A stretch of 64,000 nucleotides of DNA from Clavelina lepadiformis (taxonomy: Eukaryota; Chordata; Ascidiacea; Aplousobranchia; Clavelinidae). Both the position numbers and the translations under genes were made by a program. Below the pieces are notes generated by a model that had not been told where the DNA came from, searched no databases, and was given only the letters and a program-made list of their open reading frames with translations. Below, one piece after another: positions 13,701 through 25,338 of this stretch (positions are counted from its first letter, which is position 1; each line of letters begins with the position of its first letter). The stretch is taken from assembly GCF_947623445.1 (NCBI RefSeq), contig NC_135247.1:3660501-3724500 (forward strand), read 5' to 3'.

Positions 13701-16700
13701 CACGTCTGATCTGTTTGCAAGTTTTGTCAGATTCCCAAGATAAGGCAGACCGGAGTGATATGGCCGTTAAGGGATTTCTGCTTTTACCAACCTTTTACGC
13801 TTGATTATTGAATTTTTGACGAAGGGGCGATATGTTTTTTTTTGTTGCTCTAATATATGTTAAAACATAGTGGTTTCTGAGGAAATTGTTTACAGACACA
13901 TAGTTTGAAGGTCGACTTACGTAAAGAGATACGGTTGTATATTTGCAACGTAAATGCGGATTTTTTTGATAGATTCCTAAAATAAGCAAAACGTTGAATG
14001 GCAAATCTGAGATGCGCGGATGAGAAGTTTTCCCGGAAACACTAAAATAATTTCTTCCACACACATGCGTAATATCGTCATGCTTTCCCAAACAATTTGG
14101 TTAGACACTGACGTTCAATAGATAATTGTGATGATCTAACATCTAATTCCGCAATTAGTTTGCGGCTTGATTTATCATATACATCCGCATATGCATAGCA
14201 CACAAAACGCATATAGGTTACCGTCGTGCCAACGCCAGTTCAAAGCTTATGAAATAAACTTCAAATTCACATAAACCGATTTGTTGGACTAATTTATCAA
14301 GACTATACGACAAGTCAATACCATAGCATTCAACAACGCTTTCAGCTGTATTATAGTATAATGGATAGCTGGATGCGGGAAGGTTTTTATTCATGGCGGC
14401 GGGAACTTTGATCGTCCAATATAACCTGTTGACGTCATATGTGATTATGTGGACTTCTATGTCAGTTGTAAACAATCATTTGTATCATGTCAATCAAGTT
14501 TTATGTAAAATGCATTGTAAATTTACCTATGTCTTACGAGAATGGCTTTATGTGTAAAAAGCATGGAAAATTTAAGATAAATTTGACAATTTCGAATTAC
14601 AAAATCGGAAACCGTTTTCAGCTAATGCCGTGTTTTCAAGCCAAATTCTTCTAATCTATGCTTAAGGACTGTCCGCGTTATAACCTTTGAGAGAACTCGG
14701 TTACATTCCAAGGCAATGCACAATAAACATTGTGTATACGTGTTACGGTTTTATTTCGTCAAATTTATGCAGGCTGCCACTAGCAGTTGTTGAAGTTATG
14801 TTTATAATAGATGCAACTCCACAACTTTTATAGACACTGTCCATGTCGTTCATTCGCTTTGGCTTGTTCAGACATGAAACATCTGAACAAAACAATTGCA
14901 GTTGATCGTGCTTGGTCCTAACAATAAATGTTGTTAAATTCTTAAATATTACAAGTCGAAACCACTGCAGAGGAACATATTAAGAAAAAAATTTTTTTCC
15001 CAAAATAAGCCTCTATGCGACATTTTAATCCCTTTGATCAATCTCTAATCTGGCAAGGGATTAAAGACTAAAATCATAATTACCATGTCATCTGCCAACG
15101 AATTCTCATGTAATAAGTCACAAACAATTAACTCTTTGCAACCGTTTGTCGTCATTAAGGCAAAATAGTTTGGATGATTAAGATTTTATCGCGCGTAAAT
15201 TCTCCTTATGTTTTGTCATTAGTTGAGGTGGTGCGTTTCGTAATCTATTTTTCACGTTTTCGAGATCAGAGACCAATCTCCTTAAACCTGAACATTCTTC
15301 TTGTGGAAAGGTTTGGATATGTGCGCACTTAAGCACTCCACAAAATCTTATTTTGATGTTTGTTGTAACATCGAAGATTGAAGGAAGTGTCTGGAAGAAA
15401 ACGTGGGTACACAGTACACACCTATCACGACAAACTAAAATTAGCTGCTTTTGGAAAATCGTATTCTTGTACATGAAAAACAAAAACTCTAAATATAGAT
15501 TTAATCCGTGAAAGCGCTGCTCAGTTCCTGCATCATTCCCAGTTGTACTGCTTTCAGCATAACAAAGCAAATCTGACGTTGTTTTTGCGAAAGGGAGGAG
15601 CCAAAGTCGTAATATTTTACTTGTCAATTTGGCGCCCTCCTGCGTCTTGTTATTTCTACCCTAGCTGTTCGATTCACTTTGATACGGCAATTAAAAGCTA
15701 AATGTCGAATTATTCAGATTGAAGCTGATTTATAGCAAATATAGGTCAATGAACTAAGGTCTCAGACGTTTGTGGATAACAAAGTTTTCGATTACATAGT
15801 TTTTGTTTTATTTCGTGGAAAAACGCCAATCAAGGCCGTTATGGTAGGATTTTGTTCAATTACACCGACAGATAGAGTGCCGACGTGACAAGTTAAGAGT
15901 AACTGTCATCTGCTTAAATTTAATAACTTTTTTAGATTTGAGTTTTATATTTCAGGAAAGTGTGAAATAACAAAATCTCCTATAAGCTGTTGTGCGATAA
16001 CTTGTACTTAAAACATAGCATGTTATTTAAAATTTTGTTTGCAGCGAATTATTCCATGTCAACAATCTCTCTACAATAAATTTTATATCTGTATGTTTGA
16101 CGTTGGATAAACGTCTCAACACTCCTTATAATTTCTAAGAAATAATAGCAAAACTTTTTCTCAGATGTCCGAGAAACGGCCTACGTGCAAGCGATCACAG
16201 CTGCAGCCGTTACCTACCAAATAACAGCTGCCTGTGCCAGAGGTGACATAGAAGGATGCGGATGTACTAATGCTGCCGAACTGAAGAACGACCTTCTGGT
16301 CATGGTAGGAATTGTTTTTTTCTATATAGAGAGATTCGTGGTAGAATTTCTCCATTGATAGGACATTACTTTTGGTCAACATTTTTTTTAAAAGAATTTA
16401 TTCGCATCACACGTTTTCGGGACTATACTGAAATATTTTCATTCCCGATATTACTTCATAGTCAAATCCCGTAACGATTTTTTTTCACTAGGAGGCGAAA
16501 AAGCACAACGTATCTGTATCCAACGAAACGCTACAACGAGCTGTGGATCAGTTTAATTGGGGCGGTTGTCATGACAATGTGGATTATGGTTATCAAAAAT
16601 CAAGAGATTTTCTCAATACCACCGGTACTGAAATCAGCACAAAACGAAACGGAATCGATGCTGCAGTAACATACCATAATCAGGAAGCTGGTAGACTGGT

Positions 16701-19214
16701 GAGTCCGGATGCTGTAGTCGATTCTTTAATTTTATAATGTTGCTAACATTTAGTTCAGAATATGTGTCGAATATTGTAACTTATTGTAAGTTTTTCTGTA
16801 TTATTTTTAGAATCTGAAATACGTTTTTGTTTGAAAGCAGCATTTTTCCACTCCCTTAAAAGACTATTTTTCGCTTTAGGCCGAAAGATGCCTATTGTAC
16901 TTATTATTTAAGGTAGGATAAATGCGCGACTTTAACTTCTTTATAATAGCATTTGTCATCCAATTTTGTGGTAAAATTTAACTATAAGTCTTGAAGACAG
17001 TTTGCCATTTAAAACAAAGCACCTACACATATTAGTTAATACAAACAACGGCGGTGTTAATCATTAAGGTTTATGTTTTGGCAAAAACGTGGCATTTTCA
17101 ATGCGCATTGATCGGCGAGTCACAAAGCATCCAGAGTTTTCTTTGAACTTGACATTTTCATCAACCACTTCAGTCAATCGTAAAATGGAAGATTAAAGGT
17201 TAAAGTATATGCAATAAAAATGAGCTTTTGCTTGTTGTATTGCGTTAAGAAAACAAGACGTGTTTGCATAACTGACATGTCTTTGTTGAAACGATTAGGT
17301 AAATTTCTCCATTCATAAAGAATACTGACGGCTGTTAACCTTTTGCAATGAATGAATGCGGACGCTAGATTAACATGGAAAAGAGCATTAATTGTTCAAA
17401 TATCGGTGACACTTGTTTTACCTCAAAGGAGTGGTTTCGTGAAATTTTAACATTGTTTATGATGGTTGACATATAAGTTATACAAAACCTCAGAAAGAAA
17501 TCTTCGTGTTAATGTAGCTGAAACGACGTGAAATAAATTACAGGCAATTTATTTTACTATATATAATTTGACTGCTTTTTTTTTAAAGGAAAAGAAAGAT
17601 AAAAACAACTTTCCCCATTAATGACAAAACTTGCATTGCAGTTTGAAAGATACGTCAAACTTATCAACAACTGGTGCCCATTTATAGAATTATAAGCATT
17701 TATCTGCCATCGATTTTATTTATCGCCCAAAAGCCCCAATATCACCAATTTCCTGAAATCTTTTTTGTGATAACTTATTTTGCATGTTTGAAATATTTTA
17801 CATTTTGAAAAGAGCGAGTTTTTTACCTGTCCAAAGCCAACGTCCAAATAAGTTCAGGAATTTATCGTTGCTTTAGTCGGAATTATCACCGTGAATAATT
17901 CGACATTACTTAGATCAAAGCAGTTTTCGTCCAGTCAATTTTATAGCTTTAAGCTCGACCTACGATTGATGTTTTTAACCCCACTGAACTGATAACTGCT
18001 TCGTGATAAGAATGATTATTTATTTTCTTAATACCCTCACCTTAATCTCCGTTATTTATTTTTTCCCCATACGCAAATCCCTCTTCCATTTTTTTCGAAA
18101 ATATTTTAAACCCGTTCTTTTAATAAGCATGCATTTCTTGCAAGTTTCAAATTCTTTAAATTTGGAGATGCGTTTCATGCATGCATTTCTTGCAGGTTTT
18201 AAATTTTTTAATCTGGAGATTGTTGCCTTATCAAGCAACCAATCTTTGGTGCTTGATATGGTTAGTGGTGTCCTAATATCCATTCCTTTAAAGTTTTTAT
18301 CTTCGCCAGCTTAAGATTTATGATCTATTAGCCGCGTCTAGACAAAACCGAAAAGTTTCTATAAAAATCTCCGGGAAAATTTGAAGTTAACGACAAAAGG
18401 TCATCGACTGTTTTCGTGGTTTTGCAAAGGTCTAATTTGCGTTTGTAACATTTTTAATCATCTATTAGTTAAACATCACAAAGTAAATTAATATTTTGTA
18501 TACTGTAAACATATACGGTATATAGCTTAATAATCATACACATAGTTGGTAGTATAGTTTGGATCATTACACTTAATCAACATATCTAAAGATGAAATTA
18601 CTTTTGTTTTGCAGGCGATAAAGAAATACCAAAAACGGAGATGCAAGTGTCACGGCCTGTGCGGATCCTGCACCATGTGGACGTGCTGGGATCGCATGCC
18701 CCGGTTTCAAGAGGTCGGTCGTCGTTTGAGGCAGAGATACGGGTACGCGATCCGTGTCCGGGAAAGCAACGACGGGCAATCTTTAGAGCCGGTGAAACGT
18801 TATGAAAAAAGAATGATGAAGAGACGGCCGCTGATACGGCGTGCCCGTTCGGTCAAGAAGCGCAGAAAGAAGAAAAGAAAGCGATCGCGTAACCCGACTT
18901 CTAGGAAACCTTTGGGGGTGCGAAGAAATCAATATCGCCGTCTTCGTCGAGAACTCAAAATAGGTCCGGAAGATTTAATTTTTGTTCAAAATTCTCCAAA
19001 CTTTTGCAATCGCTCCAAGAAACAAGGTAGTTTGGGCACCCAAGGGAGAATCTGTGACCCTTCTAAACGTAGGGGTATAGGAAGCTGCAATTATATGTGT
19101 TGCGGCCGACGTTTGCGAAGGGAGGTTGTGACGGAGAAGTGCAATTGCAAATTGCAGAAGTCCCTCAACCTCGTGTGCCAAGAATGCGTTCGGAAGCGCT
19201 ACCGATGTCGTTGA
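7758..19214 (+). CDS. wnt6: Wnt6-type secreted signalling protein, divergent, 6 coding exons
   Basis: Exons 7758-8491, 12926-13040, 13223-13334, 16165-16304, 16492-16698 and 18615-19214 join in frame with GT-AG borders to 635 aa. Wnts are secreted ligands that bind Frizzled receptors. Wnt6 hallmarks seen: AVWW near the signal segment, QAETC, FRRDRWNC, WGGCHDNVDYGYQKSR, HNQEAGRL, NDGQSLEPV, SPNFC, GTQGRICD and CCGRR. Exon 1 ends in a hydrophobic segment (about residues 222-242), but some 220 polar residues precede it, which is unusual; usual Wnt length is about 360 aa. Three further oddities: residue 452, the acylated serine of other Wnts, is Cys (CKCHGLCGSC); 55 residues at 18795-18959 are mostly Lys/Arg; and the C-terminal FHWCC is LQKSL, losing two cysteines. 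Reading frame and splice sites are intact, so this looks like a working divergent gene. Wnt1 is the next best match. Confidence 0.88.
10342..10690. mobile_element. hAT-like miniature transposon in Wnt intron 1
   Basis: The ends are inverted repeats: CAGTGCTTCTCAACC on the left and the complement of CGGTGCTTCTCTACC on the right. Inside are several GGCGACCCA-type motifs in both orientations, as in non-autonomous hAT elements. The flanking 8-bp repeats are decayed (ggctaggt versus ggtagggc, one indel). It has no coding capacity. The related element at 41497-41840 has a perfect target duplication, which strengthens the call. Confidence 0.6.
11076..11081 (+). promoter_or_regulatory. TATA box of a possible internal Wnt promoter
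   Basis: A TATAAA lies 80 bp before the ATG at 11162, inside intron 1 of the Wnt gene. The spacing would give a 5' untranslated region of about 50 nt. It supports, but does not prove, a second promoter. Confidence 0.35.
11162..11376 (+). CDS. Candidate alternative first exon of the Wnt gene
   Basis: An ATG opens 71 codons whose first 28 residues look like a classical signal peptide (MKTGDNFYS, then a Leu/Ile-rich core, then SASG). The frame runs to a GTAATT donor at 11377 that leaves two bases of a codon. That is the same phase as the normal exon 1, so it would join exon 2 at 12926 in frame and give a 462-aa protein. A TATA box lies 80 bp upstream. Against it: the rest of the exon has no Wnt similarity and the donor is only moderate. 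The normal exon 1, with its AVWW, is the better match to known Wnt6. This exon could also be chance. Confidence 0.4.
18128..18231. repeat. Two-copy 52-bp direct repeat in Wnt intron 5
   Basis: CATGCATTTCTTGCA starts copies at 18128 (after a GCATGC overlap) and 18180, period 52 bp. They continue with similar AAATT..TTTAA..GGAGAT text and differ at a few positions. It appears to be a local tandem duplication; the open frames across it on both strands are a by-product. Confidence 0.75.
18795..18959 (+). other. Lys/Arg-rich insert in the Wnt protein
   Basis: Fifty-five codons between the NDGQSLEPV and GPEDLIFV motifs encode about 30 Lys/Arg, with runs such as KKRRKKKRKR. Human WNT6 has only a short linker here. 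It may bind heparan sulphate or be cut by furin-type proteases (RRARS, RSVKKR); that is inference. The run also resembles a nuclear localisation signal by composition, which would be meaningless in a secreted protein. Confidence 0.8.
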
Positions 19215-20399
19215 TAAAAAACAAAACAAAAAAACAACGTTAAAACTATTCGACAAAACCTTTTTGCGCTTTTTGATTAACATTTTCAACCATTTTGGTG
19301 CTTTTATCCTAACTCTGTTGATAAAATTCATCTCCAATACGAGATTCTGCTCTAATTGTAAACAATAGCTTACTTTGCTAATCGCAGTATTATGATGCTC
19401 ACTTTGACAAACACATTTCCATATTTTACTTTGGCGTGTGCGAAATGTTTTACCCTTAAATTCATCTTGTCGGGACTTTATCATTTTCATTTTATTAAAA
19501 AAGTGGTTTGGAAACACTGCGAGAGCAAAGTGCAATGGGCCGGCTTGCAGAGAGTATAGCAAGTATACTAGCTAAACTTTTAAACTCTGAAGGGCAAATG
19601 TGTAGTTTGCTATATTTTTTTCTTTTTTTCTTTGGAATAATAACGTACTAAAAATGGTCCCTGTTTGCTTTAGTGCTCATTAAAAACGGCTCTTAGCAGT
19701 TTTTATCGAACATGTTTTCAACATTTGCAGCCGAAATGAGAACGTGTTGGTTGAAGCGGCCATTTTCTGAAATGCTGCAGCCAAAATGTTCCACTGAATG
19801 GAGAATATATTTACAGTTGTAAGCTGCTGGCGGCTGACCTGTCAGTCAACGCCGCATTTTCCACTTTTCTTGCCTTTCCTTGCTATATATGTTCCGAATT
19901 ATTTCTTTACACGGTACAATTGTTTGTCTGTTTGCTTATAGCGATGCCGTGTGTTACTCAAACCTTTCATGCTATCATTATCATCGTTCAGCATATTTCA
20001 AAGATTCCATCGTGTTTTACTTCCGATAACTTCAAAAACGGTTGTTTTAAGGCCATGATTCCTTATAGCCATGCACTATTTTAGCGAAATAATAGCCTAT
20101 ATTGAAATTTGGTTGCTTGTATTGTTTGTGCTTTCCCATTGCCATATAAAATTTTTATCCGGTGATTTTGCTTTTGTTTTCGACAAACTGCTCAGCAAAG
20201 TAGTCATGAAGATGAAACCGTCTGAACTAAACGTTGGAAAAAGTTTTTGCAAATGCTGTTATTGAAACATGCTTTGTAATCGTCACGTAAGCTGTTGCTT
20301 CCTATATACAGTTATGCTGATCGCGAAAACGAAGGCTACATCAATTTGTTGATTATTTATTTTATTTTACCTTAGTATTGTATATTGCGTACTTTATTG

Positions 20400-20405
20400 A
20401 ATAAA
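20400..20405 (+). terminator. Possible polyadenylation signal of the Wnt gene
   Basis: This AATAAA is 1.2 kb after the Wnt stop codon. An ATTAAA near 19495 is an alternative. The cleavage site cannot be fixed from sequence alone. Confidence 0.35.
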
Positions 20406-20419
20406 CTATTACTTAACTC

Positions 20420-20458
20420 AAAAAAGAGAGACAGAGAGAGAGAAAGAGGGAAAGAAAG
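20420..20458. repeat. GA-rich purine tract
   Basis: About 39 bases are A or G with one C, mostly GA repeats, directly after the possible Wnt polyadenylation signal. It is a simple microsatellite-like tract. Confidence 0.8.
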
Positions 20459-20747
20459 CAACGTTAAACCATTTGGTCAGCTTTTATTGGAACTCAGATA
20501 TAACGACCGCAAACCCCAGCAAATAATAAAAAATTTTTGGTTTTCATAACCCTTTGATGAAATTCACCTTGCATTAGAACAAGTCTGTTGATAATTTCTG
20601 CCATTAATTAAGGTTACTTCCGATGTTAGCTGTTGTCATAACACAAAAGAAATGCTCCAGCGCAATTAGCAGCAGGAAAAAGCGATCGTAAAACGGACAT
20701 GATGTGCCACGAAATTCGTTATTGTTGGCTGGAAACACTAACTTATA

Positions 20748-21155
20748 GTGGACTTGGGGTGAGGGCATAGGGCTGTAGCCCCTCTTATAAAACCAGCTTT
20801 TTAGGACCTCCTAAGCCTTTTTAAGTATTCAGTTTTTTCGATTATTGCATTTTTTGTTCGCGGTTATTTATCAGCAGTATCCTAAGAAAAAAAACATTTA
20901 ATAAGTGGGTATAAGGTCTTACGAAATGAATGTACACAGCCTTTTAAAGGGTAAAAATTAATTGGCAGCCATTGTAAGTGTAAACTTGAGAATACACGTC
21001 ATTTCTAGGCGTTTTAAAGCGTCTTTTTGAAGCGTAAAAGTCCAATTTTTTGCGCTTGCATTTTGGGTTGACAAACAAACAGTTTTAGTGCAAGCTTTTA
21101 AAATCTTTTGGCCCCCTCAAACGAAATCCAATGTACCACTAGCTTGAAAATCCAC
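20748..21155. mobile_element. Possible TA-flanked miniature transposon
   Basis: The segment starts GTGGACTT and ends with AATCCAC, an inverted pair, and both ends abut TA. It is richer in GGGG/CCCC words than its surroundings. The inverted repeat is short, so the call is weak. It has no coding capacity. Confidence 0.3.
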
Positions 21156-21435
21156 TATCAATAACAATGACAAGTTTCTAAATTTTAATCATAGGCCTAC
21201 AAAACATTGATAGTTTATACATAAAATGTTTTGATAAATAATTTAGCCTATACTGGCATTTTGGTTGAAAAGACGTTTGAAATCGTTTCGAAATCCATCT
21301 CTTTTGCGATCTATTTTGTTTTGTGTAAGTTATTTGAACGAAATGATTAAGCTACGCAATGTAGCCCAAGTTAGAATTGTTTCATTGTCTGCTTAAGTGA
21401 GTGCGTGGGCTCCTTTTGGGATTTCACCAATTTTG

Positions 21436-21467
21436 GATTTCACCAATTTCAAGAAATCGGTGAAATC
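21436..21467. repeat. Short inverted repeat (hairpin)
   Basis: GATTTCACCAATTT and its near-perfect complement AAATCGGTGAAATC (13 of 14) are separated by four bases. A third copy of GGATTTCACCAATTT lies directly upstream. Function unknown. Confidence 0.6.
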
Positions 21468-21684
21468 AGCTTTGTAAAACCGGCTATTTAACTTGTGGGC
21501 CACTGCCACACGAAACTTCCTATTCAAAATTGATCAAAATACCTAAGCCATCCACATTGTGTAGGCCTATATATGATGACGTAAAAATGACCGCCATCTC
21601 CTTCATAACTTAGCAATGAATTGGCGTTTTTGCCACTTGTTTATGGCAATAACTGCTTAATCACTTCTGTACTCTACATACAGT

Positions 21685-21856
21685 CAGTGGTGGTGTTCAG
21701 CCGGTTCGTACGAACCGGTTGTTGGAATTTTAATGACTTCCGCGAACCGGTTGTTAACAAGCGTATGTATAGACCTATGTGTATGTCGGCCCTGGGTCAA
21801 TATGGCATGCTGCTAGCGAGAGTACCGGATGTTAAAATATTTGAATCCCAAAACTG
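21685..21856. mobile_element. hAT-type miniature transposon, 172 bp, perfect 8-bp target duplication
   Basis: The element runs from CAGTGGTGGTGTTCA to TGAATCCCAAAACTG (11 of 15 complementary) and is flanked on both sides by catacagt (21677-21684 and 21857-21864). An 18-bp perfect palindrome, CCGGTTCGTACGAACCGG, lies at 21701-21718, with a further GCGAACCGGTT nearby. CAG..CTG ends and 8-bp duplications are hAT features. It is non-autonomous. The 82-codon frame running across it is not a gene. Confidence 0.85.
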
Positions 21857-24800
21857 CATACAGTTTTAGTAAAAACTAAAAATCATTTTTTTTGTGCACT
21901 TTCTGACAAGTGATTTTTGATTTAAGGTCAACTTGACTTTGGATCTGTCCCTCACTTTAAGTAAATCTCACTCACAACAGGTTGCAAGTCATACGAATAG
22001 GCCTACGTAGAACTATTTGGTACAAATGTGTTGTGTGCCATTGGAAAAAACATTCTTGATCTTGAGAAATCTGATAAGAAGATGAGAGTTCAAATAAGTT
22101 ACAGAAATTACCTATACTGGAAGCATACACCCAGAGAAATTTGTCATATAGGCAATACAACGAGTCAACGACGAACAAATACGCGTGACGTAATGATAAA
22201 TGCAGATTTGTTAATATAATGATTGATCTGATGATTTGTCATCGCTGGAAATTATACCTTTTGAAAACGTTGCTGTAAAGCGTCAAAGAATCTTTTCATT
22301 AACTGATAACAAACGTTCTTCCAACATTGCTTTGTACAGTGGCTGTACAGCTTGACAAACAATCGGGATTGAAAGACAAAAACATGATTTCAAAAAGCCT
22401 TCATTAAGAACCGCTTGGTGTCAGCTGTAACTCAGATACCGTATTGATTTTGTTTACAAAAGTCACGTGGTTACAAACTCATAGCGTGTTTTGAAATGCA
22501 TTCATTCAAACGCTTGGAGAGAAGGCAGAATGGATGTATGTCTGCGTCGGTTTGAAGTTGTGTGTGCTGGCAAAATGGAAAATTACCCGACTTTGTATCA
22601 TAGACCTGACAAGAATATAAAATGATGGTGCAGTAGTAAGTAACTGTATGCAACTAACATGTAATAAGGTTAGTTTCGCCTAGGCTACGTTTCGTCTCGT
22701 ACATTGGGTTGCTTGAAAGTTGAGAGTAGTAAAAACTGCACAAATCGCAATTCAAACTGGTATGGTTTGAAGAACACAGTAGCCAATAGCAATCGTTCGC
22801 TCGTTCGATAGCAGGATTTCTATTGATTTGCAGGATTTTCTTTAACACTTCTAGCATATTTTCAGATTAAAAAACGTAGTCTAATACGCAAGTACACAAC
22901 CACAGGATGCCTTTGTATTTTAGAACCCAGCTACTGAAGTTGTGACGTCATCTGGTTGTGGATAGTTAGATTTTCATATTGTTTCTCACTATTCTTTCAA
23001 TTTTCGTTGTTATTTAAAAAGTATTTGTTCCAAATGTACCAAGGAATAAAATACTTTTTAAGATCTGATATATGTGTGGTGCTAGCTATTAGGCTTAGCT
23101 ACTGGTGCTGCTGTGTCCAGTCATTTTTATTGAAATACTGGCAGACACATACAGTTGTATGGTATTTATAATAGGCAATAATGTTGTGTACCTTATGTGG
23201 TTATTGGTTTTAAAAGTACAATGAGCACTCATACATGCAAAGATACAAACTTTAGTGTGAAGGCGTGCACTGAAGAATCAGTTATTTTTTTCTTTATTAA
23301 AGATTGGCATTCAAACAACCAGTTTTTCTTTGTTTCTTTTGTATAAATCGGTGTAAAGATAAAAATGTTCGGCATGCTTGTTGATAAACCTCATGCAGTC
23401 ATGCACCAAACTGCATTCTTTGCCTACTGCCCGGCGGACATAAACCTCATACCTTTGTAATGCGCAGTTGATCAGTTTCGAAACAAAATTGCGTGGAAAT
23501 GACTTAGTCTACTTTTGATATATTTTTATGGCGGTTAACTTTTTTACCGTATTTCCTCAAGTTTCAGTTGAGTAGCATCAGAAAAAACGAAACAGAAATA
23601 CAAACCATGGCGACACATTAGGTATGCGCGGCCAAGACGTGCATTAGTCTGTGCGGCTGAGATTTCAGCCTTGTTTTGCACGGTTGTGGCTGGAATCCAA
23701 GGGAATATATACCCCAATATCGACAAAATGCAGTTTGGGTTATGCGTTCAGGTGCCACACTTTCCACAATGGATCACGTTCACTTCTGCACTAGACCCCA
23801 ATCCTATAAGCTATACGTAACTAGCCAGTTTAGTTTTATGTAATACTACGGATACCATAACTAATAACTTGCCTGTGGCAATTCATTGTATTTAAAGAAC
23901 GACAAGTTTTTTGTTATATTTACCATCTTTCGGAAATACTGTATCTACTTTCATTTCAGTTTCACCTAATCTGGGATAGAATATACTAGTCGACCACCAT
24001 AATCTAAAGTCTGAAGTATTATATTTTGTAGAAAAGCTGTATTCCTGCTTACAATTCCTTGAACCCATGCATATTAGTAATCTTGCGAAGCAATCGGCTG
24101 AGCTTTGGTTTTACTAAAAAATTTGTGCATAGTCTATAACATGATTTAGCAACCAGTCACGAACTGAACAAATGTGAAAGTATTGTTGCATTAATATGCC
24201 TGGAAAATAAACTTGGTTATGATCGTGATTATGTTCCAGAATATGAATGTAGGGAAAATACTGTGGAAAATGCATTGTTCATGATGTGCAAATACAATTG
24301 TGGATAAGATAAAAAAAACACAGCCAAAAATAAATAATAACTTGGCAAAGTTTTCAATTGGAATATAGCACAAAACAAATAAATTGCAATGTTGTATTTT
24401 TATATTTGCATGAATGTCGAAACTTGAAACCAGACACGTGCACTATCATTGCAAGTTGCAATGTAGAAATGTTAATTAATTGATGACAGCGGGTTGCTAT
24501 ATGTCATGACTTTAGGAAGCTTTGAAGACTTAAGTACTGTTTATAAATTCTATTCCCAGAAGTATTGCATTGGAATGAGCCAGGCGCAGGTCAATTGTTT
24601 GCTAGAAAAATCAATCATAATTGCTGTCATTCATAGGACCTCGCTATTAACATATGCTCCATGTGGATTTAAATGTTTGGAGTTTTCCATTCTTCGTAAC
24701 TTAATATTTTTGCATAATAATCCAATTAATTTTACCAAGCTGCAGGTAACTTAGCAAAGATCTAAGCATCTAAAACAATGTTTTCGTGAGAATCAATGCA

Positions 24801-25338
24801 TAGGCTAGTTTTAATTAGACCGTTTCCAGAATATCAAAACATCCACATTAAATCTCAAACTCCCATTTAATTTACAAAAAAATTTGGTAATGCCTTAATT
24901 TACATCTACAACATGAACATACTCTATAGGGGAGAAATGTATATTAGTTACAATATCGCATTTAAAAAGAACCCAAAGAAATGAAACAGCAATGATATTA
25001 TACTCACAATTTTTTTTTTCAGAATTACTCATGCTTATCAAGAGTGTTGTTTATGTTTAAGTTCAAAGAAAAGTTTGACTTCTGCAACAACTTTGTGTTT
25101 CAAAACATGGTTTAGTTTTCAAATCTTACTAGTTTAGGGGCATTTCGGTTCTGACATATTACTGTACATTATGTTATAGCTCTTTTTGGTTGTTAAATAA
25201 TTAAATCTCGTTGTCTACAAACCTTGCAGAACACTATAAAGAAATTGAAATCAATATTGATATAAATAATATGAAAAAAGCAGGCGGTAATAAGCAAGTT
25301 AGGTGAATATTCAATTTGGTACTGGCTGAACTAAAAAG

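Larger units (their letters stand above)
19215..25338. other. Intergenic between the Wnt and PLC-beta genes
   Basis: The first 1.2 kb is probably the Wnt 3' untranslated region. The remainder holds two miniature transposons and a hairpin, listed separately, and no coding sequence I can support. No upstream untranslated exon of the PLC gene was recognised. Confidence 0.55.

Noticed and set aside
15178-15627. 149-codon minus-strand open frame in Wnt intron 3
   Set aside because: In AT-rich DNA of this length about one such frame is expected by chance. It has no recognisable domain and no splice support.
18975-19562. 195-codon minus-strand frame
   Set aside because: It largely overlaps the conserved last Wnt exon in antisense; the Wnt frame carries the family motifs.
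21621-21869. 82-codon plus-strand frame
   Set aside because: It runs straight across a hAT miniature element with perfect target duplication, so its content is transposon sequence.
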